12,121 nucleotides of DNA, taken from positions 1-12,121 of the forward strand of contig CAMLSD010000124.1 in assembly GCA_946482595.1 (NCBI GenBank). The letters are read 5' to 3'. The notes under the pieces were generated by a model, which saw only the letters and a list, made by a program, of their open reading frames with translations, searched no databases and was not told the origin of the DNA. Below are positions 7,785 to 12,121 of this stretch, in pieces; position 1 is the first letter of the stretch; each line of letters opens with the position of its first letter. Position numbers and translations under genes: made by a program. The stretch comes from an uncultured Comamonadaceae bacterium (lineage in GTDB: Bacteria > Pseudomonadota > Gammaproteobacteria > Burkholderiales > Burkholderiaceae).

Positions 7785-7855
7785 GGGAGTCTCATGGGGT
7801 GGAGGCGGCCGAGTGGGCTCGGGCGTGGGTGCGCTCGCAGGCGATGCACGACCAT
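7781..7855 (-). CDS. Possible 24-codon leader ORF overlapping the cyclase start (speculative)
   Basis: In the 91-base gap between the GGDEF-EAL gene and the cyclase gene, ATG at 7855 opens a 24-codon frame. Its TGA (7783-7781) overlaps the cyclase ATG (7784-7782) as ATGA. The peptide is basic and proline-rich (5 Arg, 3 His, 5 Pro, including PRPSP). Its ATG lies 20 bases after the upstream stop, with only a weak GGA upstream (CGGAACCCCC-ATG). A 5-bp hairpin (CCGAG-CCCA-CTCGG, 7809-7822) lies within it. Caution: the frame continues a long open shadow frame from the upstream gene, so chance is a good explanation. Confidence 0.2.
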   Translation of the reverse strand: MVVHRLRAHPRPSPLGRLHPMRLP

Positions 7856-7875
7856 GGGGGTTCCGTTCACACCCG

Positions 7876-10137
7876 TCAGATCGCCGGGTTGATGCGCGCA
7901 CCCGTGCCTGCTGCCGCCGCGGCCAGGGTCTGGGTCTCGTCGGTCGCAGCCTCGACACTGCCGATCCAGGGCGCCTTGCGCGGCAGCACGGTCTGCTGCA
8001 GCCAGCGCTCGATGTCGTCGGGTGGCAGCGGGCGGCTGAACAGGAAGCCTTGCATGATGCTGCAGCCCAGCCGGTTGAGCACGTCCATCTGCACCAGGGT
8101 CTCGACGCCTTCGGCGATCACGCGCAGCCCGAGCGACCGGGCCAGCGCGATGATGGCCGTGACCACCGCCGAGCTTTCCGGGCGGGTGCCCAGGTCGCGC
8201 ACGAAGGAACGGTCGATCTTGAGCTCGCTGATGGGCAGGGTGGTCAGGTAGGCCAGCGATGAATAGCCGGTGCCGAAGTCGTCGATCGAGATCTCCACGC
8301 CCAGCTCGTTGAGCCGCTTGAGCGAAGGGATGACGTTCTGCAGGTCCTTCATCAGGCCCGTTTCGGTGATCTCCAGCTCCAGGCAGGCCGGGTGCACATG
8401 CTCTTCGGCCAGGGCCACCTGCACCTTCTCGACCAGGTCGGTGCGCTGGAACAGCCGGCTGGGCAGGTTGACGGCCACCGAGGCATCGAAACCGAACGAC
8501 TGCTGCCACTGGCGCGCCTGGCGGGCGGCCTCGCGGATGGCCCAGTGGCTCATGGGCACGATCAGGCCGGTTTCCTCGGCCAGGGGGATGAAGTCGCCCG
8601 GCGCCACGAGCTGCCCGCCGCGCTGCCAGCGCATCAGGGCCTCGGCGCCAATCATCCGCGGGCTGCGCACGTCGATCTTCGGCTGGTAGTACAGCACCAG
8701 CTCGCCGCGCTCGAGGGCCTTGTGCAGCGCACTTTCGAGTTCGAGCTTTTCGCGACCCTTGCCGGCCAGTTGCGGGGTGTAGATGGATGCGGCGTTGCGG
8801 CCCTGGTTCTTGGCCGAATACATCGCCACGTCGGAATTGCGCAGCAGGTCGGCCACGGTCAGGCCGTCGCGCGGGAAGATCGCGATGCCCACGCTGGCCG
8901 TCACGAAACATTCCTGGCCGCCGACCAGGATGGGCTCGCGCAGCGCGTCGAGGATGCGCGAGGCCACCCGCTCGGCATCGCGCTCGTCGGCCACTTCGGG
9001 CAGCAGGGCCACGAATTCGTCGCCACCCAACCGCCCCACGGCCTCCAGCGTGCGGTGGGCGCGCGAACCGAGTGCGTCCAGCGGCGCATCGATGATCTGG
9101 TCGGAATGCCGCACGCAGGCCCGCAGCCGGCGCGAGACCTCCATCAGCAGTTCGTCCCCTGCGGCATGGCCCAGGGTGTCGTTGATGATCTTGAAGCGGT
9201 CGAGGTCGATCAGCAGCAGGCTGACCTGGTGGTTGAGCTGCTTGGCATGTTCGATGGCCCGTTCGGCGCGCCACATGAGCTGGCGCCGGTTGGGCAGCCC
9301 GGTGAGCGAGTCGAAGTTGGCCAGGTGCTTGATCTTGTCCTCGGCAATGCGCCGGTCGGTCACGTCCTGCACGATGCCGTTGTAGCCGGCCACGGTGCCA
9401 TGCTCGTCGAACTCGGGCTCGGCCTCGACGTGAACCACCCGCTGGCGTCCGTCGATCAGCGTGACGGGAATGTCGGTGCACAGCACGGTGTTGTGGCGCG
9501 CCACCTCGCGCAGGATCGCCAGGCACCCCTGACGTTCGTCGGGCGGAATCATGCGCAGCACCTGGTGCAGCGTCAGGCGGTCGCCCGGGCCCAGCCCGAA
9601 CACACGCAGCCCTTCGAGCGAAAACGCGAGGTCGCCGTGGCTGGGCCGCCAGTCGAAGCTGCCCATGCGGGCCAGATCCTGGGCGCGGGCCAGCTGGGCC
9701 TTGCTGCGCTCGAGTTCCAGGCGGGTGCGCGCCGAGCGCAGCAGGTAGCGCAGGCGCCCGGCCAGCAGGCTCCATTGCGTCGACTTGACGAAAAAGTCGG
9801 TGGCTCCGACCTCGTAGGCCCGTGCGATCGAGGCCTCGTCGTCCAGGCCGGTGAGCATCAGGATCGGGATGGACTGGAAGCCGGGCAGGCCGCGCAGCTC
9901 CTGGCAGGTGGCAAAACCATCCATGCCGGGCATGATGGCGTCGAGCACGATGATGTCGGGCGACCAGTCGGCCAGCAGGCGCAACGCCCGCTCCCCGCTG
10001 GAGGCTTCGGTGATGTGGAATCCGCGCTCGCGCAACGCGATCGAGGTCAACAGCAGGTTGACCTCGTCATCGTCGACCAGCAGCACCTTGGGCTGCTCGG
10101 GGTCGTTGTCGTCGGCAAAGGGCAGAGGAACGGTCAT
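7876..10137 (-). CDS. REC-PAS-GGDEF-EAL response regulator (bifunctional c-di-GMP enzyme)
   Basis: A phosphorylation-controlled c-di-GMP synthase/phosphodiesterase of 753 residues, cytosolic. The receiver (about 16-135) has VDDDE, acceptor D66 in VLDAIMPGMDG, T96 and K118. A PAS domain lies at about 150-265. The GGDEF domain (about 275-455) has an intact GGDEF (371-375). The EAL domain (about 465-720) has E499-A500-L501, N557, ELEITET (587-593), DDFG (619-622), K640, AEGVET (675-680) and Q696-G697, so the phosphodiesterase residues are all present. The RxxD I-site is at RHSD (343-346), 24 residues before GGDEF instead of the usual five, which implies an insertion of about 19 residues. ATG 10137 overlaps the upstream kinase stop as ATGA, with GGAAG nearby. 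The frame stays open to 10296, but that part is the shadow of the kinase Hpt end. Coupling to the Hpt kinase suggests that kinase is its phosphodonor. Confidence 0.94.
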   Translation of the reverse strand: MTVPLPFADDNDPEQPKVLLVDDDEVNLLLTSIALRERGFHITEASSGERALRLLADWSPDIIVLDAIMPGMDGFATCQELRGLPGFQSIPILMLTGLDDEASIARAYEVGATDFFVKSTQWSLLAGRLRYLLRSARTRLELERSKAQLARAQDLARMGSFDWRPSHGDLAFSLEGLRVFGLGPGDRLTLHQVLRMIPPDERQGCLAILREVARHNTVLCTDIPVTLIDGRQRVVHVEAEPEFDEHGTVAGYNGIVQDVTDRRIAEDKIKHLANFDSLTGLPNRRQLMWRAERAIEHAKQLNHQVSLLLIDLDRFKIINDTLGHAAGDELLMEVSRRLRACVRHSDQIIDAPLDALGSRAHRTLEAVGRLGGDEFVALLPEVADERDAERVASRILDALREPILVGGQECFVTASVGIAIFPRDGLTVADLLRNSDVAMYSAKNQGRNAASIYTPQLAGKGREKLELESALHKALERGELVLYYQPKIDVRSPRMIGAEALMRWQRGGQLVAPGDFIPLAEETGLIVPMSHWAIREAARQARQWQQSFGFDASVAVNLPSRLFQRTDLVEKVQVALAEEHVHPACLELEITETGLMKDLQNVIPSLKRLNELGVEISIDDFGTGYSSLAYLTTLPISELKIDRSFVRDLGTRPESSAVVTAIIALARSLGLRVIAEGVETLVQMDVLNRLGCSIMQGFLFSRPLPPDDIERWLQQTVLPRKAPWIGSVEAATDETQTLAAAAAGTGARINPAI
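10134..10137 (-). other. ATGA stop/start overlap (translational coupling)
   Basis: The TGA stop of the hybrid kinase (10136-10134) and the ATG of the GGDEF-EAL regulator (10137-10135) share bases, as read on the minus strand (GAATGACC). The last kinase codons supply a weak GGAAG site four bases before the ATG. Such overlap usually means coupled translation and matched output of the two proteins. Confidence 0.8.
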
Positions 10138-12121
10138 TCGGCTTCCAGCAGCGACCGCAGGCTGTGCGATACGCGGTCGGCTTCCATGCGGATGGCGCTC
10201 ACGTGCGCATCGTAGGGTCCATTGTGCCCGGAGCGGATCATCCCTTCGATTTCGGCACACAGCGACGACAGCTTGAGCGCCCCCACGCTGGCGCACGACG
10301 ACTTCAGGGTGTGGGCCACCAGCCGCACCGTGGCGAGATCGTCGCCGTCATGGGCTTCGATCATCTGGGGAATCATGCGCTCCAGCGAGGTCTCGAAGGT
10401 CTTGAAGAGTCGCTGCATCAGGCGGTTCTCCCCCTTGGGATCGAGCTCGCGCAGACGCCGGACGGCTTCTGCGTCAAAGACCTGCGGGTCGGGGGTGAGC
10501 ATCATCGACTCCATCTGTGCACTGAGGGCATGGGCCACCGGGGTGGCAGGATCGGCTTTCGCCGGCTCGGCTGGAGACGCCGGCGGCGGCAGCCAGCGGG
10601 TCAGGACCGACAGCAGCTGGCTCTGTCGGAAGGGTTTGGACAGGTAGTCGTTGAATCCATGGTCAAGAAATCGCTCTTCATCACCTCCCAGGGCATTGGC
10701 CGTGACCGCCACCACCGGCGTGTCAGCCGCTGAACGGAAGCTGAACCGCCCGCCGGGGCCGCGACGGAACCAGCGCAGCGTCTCCACACCATCCATCCCG
10801 GGCATCTGGATGTCCATCAGCACCAGATCAAAGTGATGTTCGCACAGCATGCGCAGTCCTTCCAGCCCGGACTGTGCCAGATGCACCGTACAGCCCAGCC
10901 GGCGCAACATCTGGTGTATCACCTCCTGGTTTACCGGATTGTCCTCGACCACCAGCACGCGCCGGGCCAGCCGGGGCAGCGGCTGCTCGCGCTCACGCGC
11001 CGGCATCGCCGACACGCCCAGGATCGCCTGGCGCAGCTCGACCTTGCGCACCGGCTTGGCCACGAAGCGCTGGAAGCCCGCCTCGTGCGCTGTTCGCACA
11101 TCATCCGGACTGGAGACCGACGACAGCAGGATCAGCTTGGGGGGCTCGCCCAGCGGCAGCAGCCGCACCGCATGGGCAAACTGCAGCCCGTTGACACGAG
11201 GCATCTGCATGTCCACCAGCGCCAGGTCGAAGCGCGCGCCGCTGGCATGTTCGCGTTCCAGCAGGTCCAGCGCGTCCTGCCCGTCCACCGCCAGGCTCAC
11301 ACGCATGCCCCAGGCACTGAGCATGTTCTCCAGCACGGTGCGGTTGGTCTCATGGTCTTCAACCACCAGCACGCGCAGCGCGGGCATCTCCAGCGCGTCC
11401 AGCGCCGCGGCGGCCGCGTCGCTCTGGGCCACCTGCACCGGCACCCGGAAGATGAACTGCGAGCCCAGGCCCGGCAGGCTGCGGGCCTCGATGCTGCCGC
11501 CCATCAGTTCGACCAGTTGCTTGGAGATCGCCAGCCCCAGGCCGGTGCCGCCGTAGCGCTTGGCCATGCCGCCATTGGCCTGGGTGAAGGCGCTGAACAG
11601 GCGCGGCAGCACCTCGGGCGAGATGCCGATGCCGGTGTCCTTGACCGTGAACTCCAGCCACAGCGCCGGGTCGGCCAGGTGCGCCCCCCCGGAGGCCGGC
11701 GCGGCGGCCGGGCCGACGTCGACGACCACCTCGCCGGACTCGGTGAACTTGATGGCATTGGCGACCAGATTCGTGAGGATCTGCCGCAGGCGAAGCGCGT
11801 CGCCGTGAACGGCTGCCGGCAGCCCGGGCTGCTCGCGGAAGCTCAGCTCCAGGCCCTTTTCATGCGCGCGCGGCGCCATCAGCTCCAGCGTGTCCTCGAC
11901 GACCGCTCGCAACGAGAAGTCGGCGCCGGCCAGTTCGAGGCGGCCGGCCTCGATCTTCGAGAAGTCCAGGATGTCGTTGATGATCTCCAGCAGGCTTTCA
12001 CCGGAGCGGTAGACCGCATGGGCAAAACGGCGCTGCTTTTCGCTCAGCGCGGTGCCCAGCAGCAGTTCGGTCATGCCGAGGATGCCGTTCATCGGCGTGC
12101 GGATCTCATGGCTCATGTTGG
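10134..12121 (-). CDS. Hybrid sensor histidine kinase with two receivers and Hpt (5' end outside the window)
   Basis: This is a BarA/TorS-like phosphorelay kinase, 3' part only. The frame runs off the right edge; the first full in-window codon is Asn, followed by the H-box [11 protein letters not shown], so the Met there is internal and the sensor region is missing. Counting from that Met: HisKA has H3. HATPase has [10 protein letters not shown] (116-125), DTGIGI (160-165) and GGTGLGL (189-195). Receiver 1 (about 246-365) has VVEDHE, acceptor D302 in VDMQMP and K354-P355. Receiver 2 (about 386-505) has VVEDN, D435 in [11 protein letters not shown] and K494-P495. The Hpt domain (about 545-655) has H602 in [13 protein letters not shown]. 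Both receivers keep their phospho-acceptor, so neither is degenerate. The likely path is H3 to a receiver, then H602, then D66 of the coupled GGDEF-EAL regulator (inference). It is the most upstream gene of the minus-strand run visible here; the promoter lies beyond the window. Confidence 0.94.
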   Translation of the reverse strand, partial: NMSHEIRTPMNGILGMTELLLGTALSEKQRRFAHAVYRSGESLLEIINDILDFSKIEAGRLELAGADFSLRAVVEDTLELMAPRAHEKGLELSFREQPGLPAAVHGDALRLRQILTNLVANAIKFTESGEVVVDVGPAAAPASGGAHLADPALWLEFTVKDTGIGISPEVLPRLFSAFTQANGGMAKRYGGTGLGLAISKQLVELMGGSIEARSLPGLGSQFIFRVPVQVAQSDAAAAALDALEMPALRVLVVEDHETNRTVLENMLSAWGMRVSLAVDGQDALDLLEREHASGARFDLALVDMQMPRVNGLQFAHAVRLLPLGEPPKLILLSSVSSPDDVRTAHEAGFQRFVAKPVRKVELRQAILGVSAMPAREREQPLPRLARRVLVVEDNPVNQEVIHQMLRRLGCTVHLAQSGLEGLRMLCEHHFDLVLMDIQMPGMDGVETLRWFRRGPGGRFSFRSAADTPVVAVTANALGGDEERFLDHGFNDYLSKPFRQSQLLSVLTRWLPPPASPAEPAKADPATPVAHALSAQMESMMLTPDPQVFDAEAVRRLRELDPKGENRLMQRLFKTFETSLERMIPQMIEAHDGDDLATVRLVAHTLKSSCASVGALKLSSLCAEIEGMIRSGHNGPYDAHVSAIRMEADRVSHSLRSLLEAE

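Noticed and set aside
7785..7958. Upstream extension of the cyclase gene to ATG 7958
   Set aside because: The added 58 residues are Arg/Pro-rich and largely overlap the C-terminus of the GGDEF-EAL gene, so they look like a shadow frame.
7781..9775. Minus-strand 664-codon frame overlapping the GGDEF-EAL gene
   Set aside because: Shifted frame of the same strand, Arg/Pro/Ala-rich and without domains; only its last 24 codons are kept as a speculative leader ORF.
8392..10215. Plus-strand open frame of 607 codons opposite the GGDEF-EAL gene
   Set aside because: Antisense shadow of a gene with intact REC, PAS, GGDEF and EAL signatures.
10138..10296. Upstream extension of the GGDEF-EAL gene to 10296
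   Set aside because: It overlaps the Hpt end of the kinase and has no domain content; ATG 10137 directly precedes the receiver and forms ATGA.
12114..12116. ATG at 12116 as the start of the hybrid kinase
   Set aside because: It is the Met inside the H-box NMSHEIRTP; the frame continues past the window edge, so the gene is cut off there.

Overview
The window is high-GC bacterial DNA, almost wall to wall with coding sequence. The gene families, the GC-rich codon use and the c-di-GMP-rich gene content suggest a betaproteobacterium of the order Burkholderiales (Leptothrix/Rubrivivax/Ideonella-like). That placement rests on general resemblance, since no 16S or marker gene is present. I see no insertion sequence, integrase, CRISPR array, toxin-antitoxin pair or phage gene.

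Left part (1-3366), housekeeping. A CNNM/CorC-type membrane transporter gene reads leftward (102-1406). It is divergent, across 69 bp, from apaH (1476-2300), which encodes the symmetrical Ap4A hydrolase. Next come a complete tRNA-Ser(UGA) gene with an encoded CCA end (2361-2450) and, only 13 bases later, an exported amidohydrolase of the TIM-barrel metal-dependent class (2464-3366) that has no visible ribosome binding site.

Right part (3380-12121), signalling. Four large genes lie head to tail on the minus strand, so transcription runs from the right edge leftward. In order they are: (i) a hybrid histidine kinase with two receivers and an Hpt domain, whose 5' end lies outside the window; (ii) a REC-PAS-GGDEF-EAL response regulator whose ATG overlaps the kinase stop as ATGA; (iii) a soluble GGEEF diguanylate cyclase with a long helical N-terminus; and (iv) a soluble PAS-GAF-PAS hybrid kinase with a C-terminal receiver. 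The gaps are -4, 91 and 46 bases (16 if the upstream TTG start of the last gene is used), so a single transcript is likely. The natural reading is a multistep phosphorelay: kinase to receiver to Hpt to the receiver of the GGDEF-EAL protein. This would control c-di-GMP synthesis and breakdown, with a second cyclase and a second sensory kinase in the same unit. Membrane segments are absent from the kinase and cyclase parts that can be seen. All catalytic signatures are intact.

The families are all known. The less ordinary points are the Hpt kinase/GGDEF-EAL coupling, an insertion that separates the I-site from the GGDEF motif in gene (ii), a possible 24-codon leader ORF that ends on the ATG of gene (iii), the tRNA/amidohydrolase arrangement, and a G-rich hairpin/quadruplex tract at the left edge. 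Nothing here is clearly an undescribed system.
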